A model generated the notes under the pieces. The model worked only from the letters and a program-made list of their open reading frames with translations, was not told the origin of the DNA and ran no database searches. A stretch of 64,000 nucleotides of DNA from Crocinitomicaceae bacterium (GTDB taxonomy: Bacteria; Bacteroidota; Bacteroidia; Flavobacteriales_D; Crocinitomicaceae), in assembly GCA_020635955.1 (NCBI GenBank), contig JACJYW010000007.1, positions 186,001-250,000 on the forward strand, given 5' to 3'. A program made the position numbers and the translations under genes. Position 1 is the first letter of the stretch, and each line of letters begins with the position of its first letter. Shown here in pieces: positions 8,665 to 17,608 of this stretch.

Positions 8665-10509
8665 GTGAAAGGATTTTTACAAATACTCAGGTTATCGTTT
8701 TTATACAAAACCACAGCCGTAATAGTGATCATTGCAAACATTTTGTTTGTCATTTTCAACTTGCTTTCATTGGTACTTTTTGTTCCTTTTTTACAATTGA
8801 TCTTTGGAGAGAATGCTGAACGTTTTGATCCTCCAAACTGGGCAACTGCTGAGAATGTATTTGATTACTATGGGCAGGTCTATAATTTTAAAATGCAGCA
8901 TTATATTGACCTGCATGGAAAAGAAGGGGCACTTGCTTTCATTTGTATCACCGTTCTAATTGCCTTTTTCTTAAAGAATTTCTTCCGCTATGTGGGCATT
9001 TACTTCAAATCTTACATGAGAATGGCGGTTGTCAAAGATCTGCGTCAACAATTATTCGAAAGATCCATTCATTTACCTATGTCCTACTATTCTGAAGAAA
9101 GAAAAGGAGACTTACTTTCCAGGATGACGAGTGACCTGAATGAGATTGAAATTGCCATAGTATTTGTTATTGAAATGATCTTTCGTGATCCAATTTCCAT
9201 TGGATTACACCTGGCCTACTTGTTCTACGTTAGTACTGAACTTACCTTGTTTGCATTGATCTTGCTTCCAATTTCAGCTTTAGCGATATCCAGAATTGGT
9301 AAAAGTTTAAAGCGAACATCAGCTAAAGGACAAAAACAAATGGGCGTGTTATTATCCATCATAGAAGAATCTTTAGGAGGAGTAAGAATCATCAAGGCAT
9401 TTACTGCTGAGAAATTGGCCATGGAAAGGTTCAATAAGGAAAATGACCATCACCAGAAGATCATTACCCGAACCTTTAGAAAGAGAGATCTATCTTCTCC
9501 TTTGAATGAATTTTTAGGCGCTTGTGTTCTTGTAGCGATCGTTTATTTTGGTGGACGTCTTATTCCTGAAGTAACTGGAGTAGCTGATTCTAATGCCATG
9601 ACAGGAAGTGAGTTCATGACATTCATTATTGTATTCTCTCAATTGCTTCGTCCGGTATCTGGTTTTGCGAACGGAATGGCATTTATGAGCAAAGCGCTAC
9701 CATCTATTGAACGAATCAATGATGTGATCGATTTAAAAGATAAGATCGTAGACCCCGAAAATCCGGTTGAGAAAAAGGAATTTGATGACAATATCACGTT
9801 TGATCATGTGGTTTTTGCCTATGCTGAAGAAAATGTATTGAATGATGTTTCATTTACAATAAAAAAAGGTCAATCTGTGGCCTTAGTGGGTGAATCCGGC
9901 TCAGGTAAGTCTACGATTTCGGATCTGATCCCTCGTTTTCATGATGTAAAATCAGGAGCTGTTAAAATTGATGGAATTGATGTACGTGACATGTCCAAAC
10001 GTGATGTGCGAAAATTGATTGCCATGGTCACGCAGGAATCCATTCTTTTCAATGACAGTATATCCAATAACATAGCTTTCGGAAACCCATCTGCAAGTCA
10101 GGAAGAAATTGAAGCTGCGGCCAAAGTTGCCAATGCTCATGACTTTATAATGGCTACTGAAAATGGTTACGAAACCTATATTGGAGATCGAGGTAATAAA
10201 TTATCAGGTGGACAAAAGCAACGTATCAGTATTGCCAGAGCAGTTCTTTCAAACGCGCCGATAATGATACTGGATGAAGCTACCTCTGCTCTAGACACAG
10301 AATCTGAAAAAGCGGTACAAAAGGCTTTGGACAATGTTATGAAAAGCCGTACTTCTTTGGTTATTGCCCATAGGTTGAGTACAATTCGTCATGCTGACCT
10401 CATCATAGTGATGAAAAAAGGTGAGATCGTTGAACAGGGCACACATGATGAACTCATTGCTAAGAATGGTTATTACAAATCATTGTGTGAGATACAGCAG
10501 GTTATTTAG
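8665..10509 (+). CDS. MsbA-like ABC exporter (fused membrane and ATPase domains)
   Basis: 614 aa from GTG 8665. The N-terminal exporter domain (about residues 1-355) has six hydrophobic segments and the ERSIHLPMSYYSEERKGDLLSRM coupling-helix region. The ATPase domain has Walker A GESGSGKST (about 409-417), signature LSGGQKQR, Walker B IMILDEATSALD and the H-loop IAHRLSTI. This is the half-transporter type that dimerises to flip lipids or export hydrophobic compounds; in this phylum such genes are usually annotated as MsbA-like. A start at TTG 8656 is possible on paper but overlaps the promoter. Confidence 0.92.
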   Translation: MKGFLQILRLSFLYKTTAVIVIIANILFVIFNLLSLVLFVPFLQLIFGENAERFDPPNWATAENVFDYYGQVYNFKMQHYIDLHGKEGALAFICITVLIAFFLKNFFRYVGIYFKSYMRMAVVKDLRQQLFERSIHLPMSYYSEERKGDLLSRMTSDLNEIEIAIVFVIEMIFRDPISIGLHLAYLFYVSTELTLFALILLPISALAISRIGKSLKRTSAKGQKQMGVLLSIIEESLGGVRIIKAFTAEKLAMERFNKENDHHQKIITRTFRKRDLSSPLNEFLGACVLVAIVYFGGRLIPEVTGVADSNAMTGSEFMTFIIVFSQLLRPVSGFANGMAFMSKALPSIERINDVIDLKDKIVDPENPVEKKEFDDNITFDHVVFAYAEENVLNDVSFTIKKGQSVALVGESGSGKSTISDLIPRFHDVKSGAVKIDGIDVRDMSKRDVRKLIAMVTQESILFNDSISNNIAFGNPSASQEEIEAAAKVANAHDFIMATENGYETYIGDRGNKLSGGQKQRISIARAVLSNAPIMILDEATSALDTESEKAVQKALDNVMKSRTSLVIAHRLSTIRHADLIIVMKKGEIVEQGTHDELIAKNGYYKSLCEIQQVI

Positions 10510-10511
10510 GT

Positions 10512-10640
10512 TTAAGTATCTAGTAGTTAGTATCAAGTAGTGGGTACTCAGTATTTGTTGCCGTTCTACTTTTGTTACTTTTTTCCTTAATCGGCATTTC
10601 CATTAGAACAAAACTTGATACTTGATACTTGATACTTTTT
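10512..10640. repeat. Intergenic inverted-repeat element (copy 3)
   Basis: The left arm (10512-10551) carries AGTATCAAGTAGTGGGTACT-type words. The right arm (10611-10640) is three tandem ACTTGAT units, complementary to the left. The core between them contains its own GTTCTA...TAGAAC inversion. It follows the exporter stop directly and could act as a 3' hairpin. Confidence 0.65.
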
Positions 10641-10721
10641 ACAACATTCAAGCGTCAAAACCTCCGTAATTCCTATAAAAATATTGCATTTATCTATTTT
10701 TTTTAGTATATTGCTAATATT

Positions 10722-10877
10722 ATGAGATATTGGAACATTTTAATATTTGTTTTAACACTGATGGCTCTGTGGTCCAATCCAATGATCTACGATAGAAATT
10801 TTGAGATCAAAAGGAGAAATCCGCTTCAAGGATTATGGCTGGATGAGTTTTGTTACAACTTATATCCAACATACTAA
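10722..10877 (+). CDS. Small hydrophobic 51-aa protein, unknown
   Basis: An ATG-initiated frame of 51 codons. Residues 4-20 are a strongly hydrophobic stretch, like a membrane anchor or signal peptide. A charged tail follows (DRNFEIKRRN) and an aromatic end (DEFCYNLYPTY). A TTG (10684-10686), 20 bp, TATATTG (10707-10713) arrangement resembles a promoter and would place the 5' end just before the ATG. The structured RNA at 10880 begins three bases after its stop codon, so the two could be one transcript. I do not recognise the protein; coding status is not proven. Confidence 0.4.
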   Translation: MRYWNILIFVLTLMALWSNPMIYDRNFEIKRRNPLQGLWLDEFCYNLYPTY

Positions 10878-10879
10878 TG

Positions 10880-11021
10880 TCCCGGACAAACGCGAACCGA
10901 TATGATCGGGTTAACCAAAGCAAGGCGTCTTTCTAACCACAGGAGACGAACAATTGAAACCGCATACCGGGATTCGGATCGGGAAGACTTTAGGGCTTGA
11001 GCTTCCCGGTCCATTTTTTTT
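10880..11021 (+). ncRNA. Structured RNA with three-way junction and intrinsic terminator, unknown family
   Basis: A closing stem TCCCGG (10880-10885)/CCGGGA (10967-10972) is continued by GCG (10892-10894)/CGC (10961-10963). It encloses two hairpins: AACCGAT (10895-10901)/ATCGGGTT (10905-10912) with one bulge and a three-base loop, and CGTCTTT (10926-10932)/GGAGACG (10942-10948). An 11-bp terminator stem with a U8 tail follows. TCCCGG recurs in the terminator 3' arm (11004-11009) and CGGGA in its 5' arm (10980-10984), so stems could exchange as in a switch. No coding frame explains it. The next gene has its own promoter, so this is either an independent small RNA or the 3' part of the small-gene transcript. 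Confidence 0.6.
10976..11021 (+). terminator. Intrinsic terminator of the structured RNA
   Basis: GGATCGGGAAG (10976-10986) pairs with CTTCCCGGTCC (11002-11012) over 11 positions (one G-U) around a 15-base loop. It is followed by A and eight T. Confidence 0.85.
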
Positions 11022-11034
11022 GAAACAACCCTTG

Positions 11035-11065
11035 TTTGACTTCATTCGTAATTTCATTATCTTTA
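11035..11065 (+). promoter_or_regulatory. Promoter of the BNR-repeat secreted protein
   Basis: TTTG (11035-11038), a 19-bp spacer and TATCTTTA (11058-11065, one mismatch to TAnnTTTG). Predicted transcription starts around 11070, about 15 bases before the ATG at 11085. Confidence 0.6.
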
Positions 11066-11084
11066 ATGAATTAGCTCAATTTTC

Positions 11085-13649
11085 ATGAAAAAATCAATTT
11101 ACCTTCTACTCACTTTCGCTTTAATCTTGCCTATCCTATCCATTTTATCGAATCAGCCATCCGAATCTATTTCGGATAAAGAATCGACCGTTCAGGAAGA
11201 AGAAGCTAAAAAGCTAGTTCCCACAGACCATTGGATGAATATTCGTTCCTATCCTTTTGGATTTGATCAGGCTGAATACAACCAACGAATGGCCGATATT
11301 CAAGCTCAGGTTATGCATCCTAATACGAAAGCTGAATTAGGATTAGCCTGGGTTCATGAAGGACCAGGGAATATAGGCGGACGATTCAATGCACTCGCCA
11401 TGAGTCCAACTGATAATAACATCATTTATGCCGGAGCAGCTAACGGCGGAATCTTTAAAACAATAGACGGAGGAACAAACTGGGAACCCATTTTTGATGA
11501 TCATGCTTATCTGGCTATCGGTTCAATAGAACTTGATCCGAATAATGAAAACACTATATGGGTTGGTACTGGTGATAAGAATTTTGGAGGAGGTTCTCAT
11601 TTAGGAAATGGTGTCTATAAAAGCACCAACGCAGGTACCACCTGGACACAAATGGGATTGGAGCAAACGGCAATTATTACAGAGATCGTGATCGACCCTA
11701 ACAATTCAAACAGAATATTTGTGAGCACCCTGGGAAACACCTATGAAAAAACTACTGATCGTGGAATTTACAGAACTACGGATGGTGGTTCTACCTGGCA
11801 AAATGTATTGTTTATATCAGATTCTTCAGGAGTTATTGATCTTGTCATGGATCCTACCAATTCAGATGTACTATATGCCACAGGTTATAATCGTATCAAT
11901 TTGCCCTTTCAGGCAAAAGTTACCGGGCCGGATGCTAACATTTACAAAACCACTGACGGTGGAAATAATTGGACTGAATTAACCACAGGTTTACCAACGA
12001 CAGAAGAATCGAGAATAGGTTTAGCCATTTCAAACAGCAGTCCAAATACCTTGTATGCTATCTATACAGATGGGATCACTCTTGATGTAAAAGACATTTA
12101 TAAAACAACGAACGGAGGAACAAGCTGGACAGCTATGAATGTTGCCGGAGCAGGATTACCGGCAGTTCAGGGAGGATTTGGATGGTATTTTGGAGAGGTT
12201 TATTTGAATCCATACAATAACAATCAGTTAATAGTTCCGGGAGTGGATATGTGGATGTCAAATGACGGTGGATTAAATTGGGCTCAAAATGTACCTGATT
12301 GGTGGACATATGATGTTCATGCCGATAAACATGCCATTCTATTTTTAGGTCCTACTTCTTACATTATTGCAACAGATGGTGGATTATATAAAACCACTGA
12401 TAATGGTGCTACCTGGACTGACATTGAAAATATTCCGGTAACTCAATTCTATCATATTGATGCAGATCCTTTGAATCCGGGTCTTTATGGTGGTGGAGCT
12501 CAGGATAACGGTACCATGCAGGGCAATGCATCCGTATTCAACATGTGGGAAAAATTAGCCGGTGGAGATGGCTTCAGATTAACCTATTTAGAAGATGATC
12601 CAGGTGGAATTTATTATGAAACACAAAACGGAAACTTAAATTACGCTAACCTCATAACCTGGGATTGGTATGATGTTTCTCCTACAGTGAATTCACCTGA
12701 TAGGGTCAATTGGGACATGCCATATCACATCAATGAAACAGATGCCGAATTATTTGCCGGGACAGCTGAAATGATGATGATGGAAGCGGCTCCTTTTGGA
12801 TCGTATGTTTCCATTAGCGGTGACCTCACCAAAGTTGGGCTGGGGACATCTATTGGAGATGATAAATACCATACGATCACGGAAATCGATCAATCCAAAT
12901 TCGATTCAGATAAATTATATGTTGGAACCAGTGATGGTTTAATGTGGAGAGGAGACAGAACAGGAACTATTTGGAACTGGACCAACATCACCGGGACATT
13001 ACCTGACCGATATGTGACGGCCGTTCGCGTTTCACCGAATTATAATAACACCATTTACGTAGGAATGTCAGGGTACAAGTACAATGAAGAGGTTTCATAT
13101 CTATACAAATCTGACAACAATGGCGTTACATGGACGGATATATCCGGAAATTTACCGGGCATCACCGTAAATGACATTTTAGTGGTAGAAGGTCAAGAGG
13201 ATACGGTTTTGTTTGCTGCTTTGGATGGAGGAGTTTATTATACAGAAGATTCCGGAATCAATTGGGATTATATGGGCACCAACATTCCTTTTGCAACCAT
13301 CTCAGAATTGGCTATGGATGAAACGAATCAAAAGTTAATTGCCGGTACTTATTCCAGATCTATGTACTCTTATGATGTCAGCTGGGTGGGAGTTGTAGAA
13401 CCTCCAACAACAGGAATAAAAGAAACTTCACAAGAAGTGAAATTCTATCCGAACCCTGTTCATGACCTGGTTTATTTTCAGGATATGGATGCTGAATATT
13501 TAGATCTATACAATACTAACGGAGAACGAGTGGTCCATAAAAAGATCTTGAATACTGGTCAATATTGTCAGGTGAATATTGCAGAATTACCAGCAGGTGT
13601 TTACATTTTCAAAAGCGGAAATTACACCGGTAAAGTCGTCAAAGAATAA
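11085..13649 (+). CDS. Secreted BNR/sortilin-like beta-propeller protein with T9SS sorting domain
   Basis: 854 aa. An N-terminal signal/anchor (MKKSIYLLLTFALILPILSIL) is followed by many Asp-box/BNR propeller repeats (xSTDGGxTW variants such as KTIDGGTNW, RTTDGGSTW, KTTDNGATW) over residues 90-770. This is the VPS10/sortilin-like or YCF48-like fold. The last 80 residues are a type A T9SS sorting domain (VKFYPNPVHDLVYF...LPAGVYIFKSGNYTGKVVKE). The product is expected at the surface or in the medium. No catalytic residues identify an enzyme; binding or structural roles are possible. yqcC starts five bases downstream. Confidence 0.88.
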   Translation: MKKSIYLLLTFALILPILSILSNQPSESISDKESTVQEEEAKKLVPTDHWMNIRSYPFGFDQAEYNQRMADIQAQVMHPNTKAELGLAWVHEGPGNIGGRFNALAMSPTDNNIIYAGAANGGIFKTIDGGTNWEPIFDDHAYLAIGSIELDPNNENTIWVGTGDKNFGGGSHLGNGVYKSTNAGTTWTQMGLEQTAIITEIVIDPNNSNRIFVSTLGNTYEKTTDRGIYRTTDGGSTWQNVLFISDSSGVIDLVMDPTNSDVLYATGYNRINLPFQAKVTGPDANIYKTTDGGNNWTELTTGLPTTEESRIGLAISNSSPNTLYAIYTDGITLDVKDIYKTTNGGTSWTAMNVAGAGLPAVQGGFGWYFGEVYLNPYNNNQLIVPGVDMWMSNDGGLNWAQNVPDWWTYDVHADKHAILFLGPTSYIIATDGGLYKTTDNGATWTDIENIPVTQFYHIDADPLNPGLYGGGAQDNGTMQGNASVFNMWEKLAGGDGFRLTYLEDDPGGIYYETQNGNLNYANLITWDWYDVSPTVNSPDRVNWDMPYHINETDAELFAGTAEMMMMEAAPFGSYVSISGDLTKVGLGTSIGDDKYHTITEIDQSKFDSDKLYVGTSDGLMWRGDRTGTIWNWTNITGTLPDRYVTAVRVSPNYNNTIYVGMSGYKYNEEVSYLYKSDNNGVTWTDISGNLPGITVNDILVVEGQEDTVLFAALDGGVYYTEDSGINWDYMGTNIPFATISELAMDETNQKLIAGTYSRSMYSYDVSWVGVVEPPTTGIKETSQEVKFYPNPVHDLVYFQDMDAEYLDLYNTNGERVVHKKILNTGQYCQVNIAELPAGVYIFKSGNYTGKVVKE

Positions 13650-13654
13650 AGATC

Positions 13655-13966
13655 ATGACTGAAAAAGATCAAAGTGTATTGACCCATTTGGATGCCATTG
13701 AAGCTGAGATGAAGCGAATAGGCTTCTGGAATCCTGAAGTGACTGAATTGAATGTCAATCACTATTTAGAAGCTCCAACTTTTGAACTTTGGTTGCAATG
13801 CACTTTGATTCCCAATGCGCGAAAAGCGGCTCAAACAGGTGAATATCCGGCGAATTCAGAAGTTGGACAAATGGCTTTCAGGCAATATGATTACATGTCT
13901 CCGATTCCTGAAGCCGCACAGTTATTACAGATGTTATATGAATTTGATAAACTGGTGATGAGTTAA
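13655..13966 (+). CDS. yqcC: YqcC family protein (DUF446)
   Basis: Small cytoplasmic protein of 103 aa. It has the YqcC family signatures: IEAEMKRIGFWN near the start, then FELWLQCTLIPNARKAA and a C-terminal LLQMLYEFDKL. In proteobacteria yqcC sits next to the tRNA pseudouridine synthase gene truC; here it follows a secreted-protein gene, so that link cannot be used. Biochemical function is unknown. Its stop overlaps the end of the convergent FG-GAP gene. Confidence 0.85.
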   Translation: MTEKDQSVLTHLDAIEAEMKRIGFWNPEVTELNVNHYLEAPTFELWLQCTLIPNARKAAQTGEYPANSEVGQMAFRQYDYMSPIPEAAQLLQMLYEFDKLVMS

Positions 13967-16900
13967 TTCTCGATCATCAATTTTGTAGTGAACACCTCTG
14001 CTCCTGTTGAGTGATCAATTAAGGTGAAAATGTATATTCCGGCACTCAATTCATTGCGGTGAATTTGGATTTGATTTCCAGTAATTTTTTCATTCAGATA
14101 CACTTGATTTCCTAAAGCATCATAGACCACCGCATTGTATTCACCATTGAGTTCTTGACCAAAATTGATAGTGGTGAGGTCTTTGAAAGGATTTGGATAA
14201 ATACTCAGATCAGGGAAGATGTTGTTTTGGATCTCTAAACAGGCATTTACCCATATTGAAACCGAGTCAACGGCTTCACAACCATTTCCGTCCGTATAAG
14301 TGTAATACAGGGTATGTTCTCCCCAGTTGGCCACGCTTGGATCGAACACATTTCCACTAACACCTGGGCCAGAAAAAGTACCTCCTGAAGGGGTTCCTGT
14401 TAGATTATATGGTGGCATATATTCACAAATGGTGTCTTGTGCCAATTGATCCATTGTTACAGTTGGCAGAGGGTTGACGATTAGCTCTTGTGAGAGAATA
14501 GAATCACAACCGTGGATAGTTTGAATTGTATCATAATAAATACCCGCAGTAGTATGATATTGATTAAAGATTAAGATTGAATCGTTTTGGCAGATTTGGG
14601 TGGAGCCTTGATCGTTGCTTTCAGGGGGGTGCACGATAAGTTCATGAAAAAGAATTGAATCACATCCATATATCGTTTGTAAAGTGTCGTAGTACAATCC
14701 TGCTATTGATTGATATTGATTGAAGATGAAAATTGAATCGTTTTGGCAGATTTGGCTTGAGCCTTGGTCATTGCTTTCAAGAGGGTGAACGATTAGTTCT
14801 TTTGAAAGAATAGAGTCGCAGCCGTAGATAGTTTGAAGAGTGTCATAGTAGACACCTGCATTTGATTGGTATTGGTTAAATATCAGAACAGAATCGTTTT
14901 GGCAGATTTGGGTGGAGCCAAGGTTACTGCTTTCAAGAGGGTGAACGAATAGTTCTTTTGAGAGAATGGAGTCGCAACCATAGATAGTTTGAAGAGTGTC
15001 ATAAAATATTCCAGCATTTGATTGGTATTCGTTAAAAATTAACATGCTATCTCCTTGACAGATATAATAATTCAATCCAATATTATTAATATCGGGATGC
15101 ATAATTAACTTTTGAAACATTATCGAATCACATCCATTAATAGCGACAAGAGTATCTGAATACATAGCATTACTACTATGGAATTCTCCAAAAATATTCA
15201 CACTGTCATTTCCACACAATGAAATTTCTGGATAGAAATAAGTATAACTTGGAATAACATCAATTTCTATATATGAAACTGAGTCACACCCTCCATCTGA
15301 TAAATAGGTTTTATAATAAATGCCTGATGTCGACAAATATGAATCTAATACATAGGTACTAGTCCCGTTACATATTTGGACTGTTGGAAGATGAGCACTA
15401 TCCATTGGGCACCCAAAATTATTATTATAAACAGCAATTTTGCCATCATTATAAGAGGATGATACTAGATCCATTTTTCCGTTAGAATTTAAGTCTCCAA
15501 TGCCTAGATGATATGGAGTGTCAACATTTCCTGTAATCACGTTGGCGGAACTAAAAATTGCTCCTCCATTATTTTCATACCAATAAATTTTGTCATTAGA
15601 ATGGTCGGAAGCAACAATATCTAAATCGGAATCTCCATCAACGTCAATTCCGACAACATAAAATGATACGTTCGGACTTATAATCAAAGGATTTAAAAAT
15701 ACCCCACCAACGTTTTCAATGTAGTATAAATCATCCGTACCTGCAATAATATCATCATCACCATCATTGTCAAAATCGCCAGCAAATAAAGAATATGGAT
15801 TTGATAATTGGTTAGTAACCAAAACTGGAGTTCCAAAATTGAACGCCCCAAGATTCTCAAAAACATAGATAGCATCCAACCAATCGGAGGAAACAAACAC
15901 GTCCTTATCGTTATCATTATCAAAATCTGAACTTATTACAAAATTAGCCTTTGTAATACTATTCGATAATGTCAGTGGGGTAAAAACTCCTGTCCCATCA
16001 TTCTGATATACTTTAACTACATTATTGCCATAAGATGTATTAAGAACGTCCAAATCACCATCTCCATCCAGATCATCAGCATAAACTGATCGTACATCAT
16101 TCATCCCTGAAGCAATTATTTGTTTATTTCCAAATACCTCACCTCCTAAATTTTCAAACCAAATTACTTGATTCAATGTTCCGAGTAAAACATCCTGATT
16201 CCCATCCCCATTCAAATCTGCCGTAAAAACATCACCCGGATTATTAACAAAGTCATCTATCACTTTTGCCCCTTCAAAAATATAATTCCCTTTATTTTCA
16301 AACCAATAAACTCGATCTGTTCCAAAATCAGCAGAAATAATATCCAAATTTCCGTCATTATTTATATCCGCAACGTCACATGTGTATGTAAAGGGGGCAT
16401 TTGAAGTAATAATTTCTGGTTTAGTAAAAATACCACTACCTAAGTTCCATGATATTCCAATTTCTAATGATGAAAACACAACATCTTCTTTTCCATCTGA
16501 ATTAATATCACCAGAAATTAAATTGACATAGCCCACTTTGTCATAAATAATTACTTGAGGGCTAAAATTTCCGCTACCTAAATTTTCATAAAAAGAGAGC
16601 TTTTTATCTCCATAAGAAATTGTAATAATATCTAAATCCGAATCCCCATCAAAATCCTCAATAACTGAAGCTTTAGGATTGACTGTAAGATTCGTAAGCA
16701 TGGTGGGCAGACCAAAAGCAACATTTCCTTGATTATATAAAATATAAAAAGAATTATTGGATCCGCTTGAAACTAGAATATCGAGATTTCCATCACCATC
16801 CAAATCATCAATTGATAAGGAGGCTGGAATAATAATTTGATCAGAAATTATAGCCGGCTGCTCGAAATTACCAAAGCCCAAATTTTCAATATACCAAATT

Positions 16901-17538
16901 TTATTTGCCGACATTCCAACAGTTACAATATCTAAATCTAAATCTCCATCCATATCAATACAAACTGATTTAGAAGCAAAATTCAAACCAGTAGCGATTA
17001 AATGATTTTGACTAAAAAAACCCAAACCATAATTTTCTATCCAAATAATTTTACCTCCTGATGAAGAGGTCAAAATTATGTCAAGATCAGCATCCGAATC
17101 CAAATCGATTAAATCAATCTTTCCAACTTGCCCTGGACCGTTCAATATTGCATTTTCGGTGAATGAAACTCCGTCACCTAAATTTTCATACCAAAAAAGA
17201 ATATTATTGCTACTTGACCCAGAAAGTCCAATTACATCTAAATCTCCATCCAGATCAATATCACCGACGGCAATATCTTTTATATAATTAATACTTGAAA
17301 AGGTGTTGGTGACTTGAATTTCTTCTCTAGTAAAAGTTCCGTTATGATTTTCAAACCAAACGATATCTTCAGAGAAGTCATTGCAGCTAATCACATCTAA
17401 ATCACCATCATTGTCCATATCGCCTAAAACAGTCGCATCTTGAAAATCAATGGCCGTAATCCTTTTTTGTTGCCCAAACTGTCCAAAAGAACTTTGAACA
17501 CTTATAAAAACTGCGAGAAATAAGAGTATACTTTTCAC
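13963..17538 (-). CDS. Giant FG-GAP/VCBS-repeat surface protein with T9SS sorting domain
   Basis: 1191 aa from GTG 17538, which puts the signal peptide (KSILLFLAVFISVQSSFGQ) at the N-terminus; a TATCTTTC box at 17559 supports this. Residues about 20-740 are FG-GAP/VCBS propeller repeats, each with a calcium-binding-like DxDGDxDLDI loop. Then come six modules of about 46 aa (pattern IC.NDS...YDTLQTIYGCDSILSKELIVHP), one IgG-like segment with GGTFSGPGVSGNVFDPS, and a type A sorting domain (LSIYPNPFKD...LSAGIYIFTL). Likely a surface-exposed calcium-binding adhesin or ligand binder; no enzyme motif is visible. Confidence 0.88.
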   Translation of the reverse strand: MKSILLFLAVFISVQSSFGQFGQQKRITAIDFQDATVLGDMDNDGDLDVISCNDFSEDIVWFENHNGTFTREEIQVTNTFSSINYIKDIAVGDIDLDGDLDVIGLSGSSSNNILFWYENLGDGVSFTENAILNGPGQVGKIDLIDLDSDADLDIILTSSSGGKIIWIENYGLGFFSQNHLIATGLNFASKSVCIDMDGDLDLDIVTVGMSANKIWYIENLGFGNFEQPAIISDQIIIPASLSIDDLDGDGNLDILVSSGSNNSFYILYNQGNVAFGLPTMLTNLTVNPKASVIEDFDGDSDLDIITISYGDKKLSFYENLGSGNFSPQVIIYDKVGYVNLISGDINSDGKEDVVFSSLEIGISWNLGSGIFTKPEIITSNAPFTYTCDVADINNDGNLDIISADFGTDRVYWFENKGNYIFEGAKVIDDFVNNPGDVFTADLNGDGNQDVLLGTLNQVIWFENLGGEVFGNKQIIASGMNDVRSVYADDLDGDGDLDVLNTSYGNNVVKVYQNDGTGVFTPLTLSNSITKANFVISSDFDNDNDKDVFVSSDWLDAIYVFENLGAFNFGTPVLVTNQLSNPYSLFAGDFDNDGDDDIIAGTDDLYYIENVGGVFLNPLIISPNVSFYVVGIDVDGDSDLDIVASDHSNDKIYWYENNGGAIFSSANVITGNVDTPYHLGIGDLNSNGKMDLVSSSYNDGKIAVYNNNFGCPMDSAHLPTVQICNGTSTYVLDSYLSTSGIYYKTYLSDGGCDSVSYIEIDVIPSYTYFYPEISLCGNDSVNIFGEFHSSNAMYSDTLVAINGCDSIMFQKLIMHPDINNIGLNYYICQGDSMLIFNEYQSNAGIFYDTLQTIYGCDSILSKELFVHPLESSNLGSTQICQNDSVLIFNQYQSNAGVYYDTLQTIYGCDSILSKELIVHPLESNDQGSSQICQNDSIFIFNQYQSIAGLYYDTLQTIYGCDSILFHELIVHPPESNDQGSTQICQNDSILIFNQYHTTAGIYYDTIQTIHGCDSILSQELIVNPLPTVTMDQLAQDTICEYMPPYNLTGTPSGGTFSGPGVSGNVFDPSVANWGEHTLYYTYTDGNGCEAVDSVSIWVNACLEIQNNIFPDLSIYPNPFKDLTTINFGQELNGEYNAVVYDALGNQVYLNEKITGNQIQIHRNELSAGIYIFTLIDHSTGAEVFTTKLMIEN
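14460..15060 (-). repeat. In-gene tandem modules of about 138 bp
   Basis: Four successive copies of a module with conserved ICQ(N/G)DS and (H/Y)GCDSI(L) motifs are still similar at DNA level. Two older, diverged copies lie further upstream in the gene (to about 15400). The modules expand by whole codon-multiples and keep the frame. Confidence 0.75.
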
Positions 17539-17558
17539 TGCATTAGTTTTGAGTTGCC

Positions 17559-17590
17559 GAAAGATACGAAACCCAAAACTTACCTGCAAA
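17559..17590 (-). promoter_or_regulatory. Promoter of the FG-GAP protein gene
   Basis: On the minus strand TTTG (17587-17590), a 20-bp spacer and TATCTTTC (17559-17566, one mismatch). It lies between the DUF1501 gene end and the GTG start at 17538. Confidence 0.55.
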
Positions 17591-17608
17591 CAATAAATAA
17601 AGAGGATT

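Noticed and set aside
10880..11021. Assignment of the structured RNA to c-di-GMP, TPP, cobalamin or 6S families
   Set aside because: The conserved core sequences of those families as I know them are not present, so I left the family open.
14460..15400. Regularly spaced repeats that could suggest a CRISPR array
   Set aside because: They are in-frame protein modules of about 138 bp inside one gene, with no short repeat/spacer pattern. No CRISPR array or cas gene is visible anywhere in the window.
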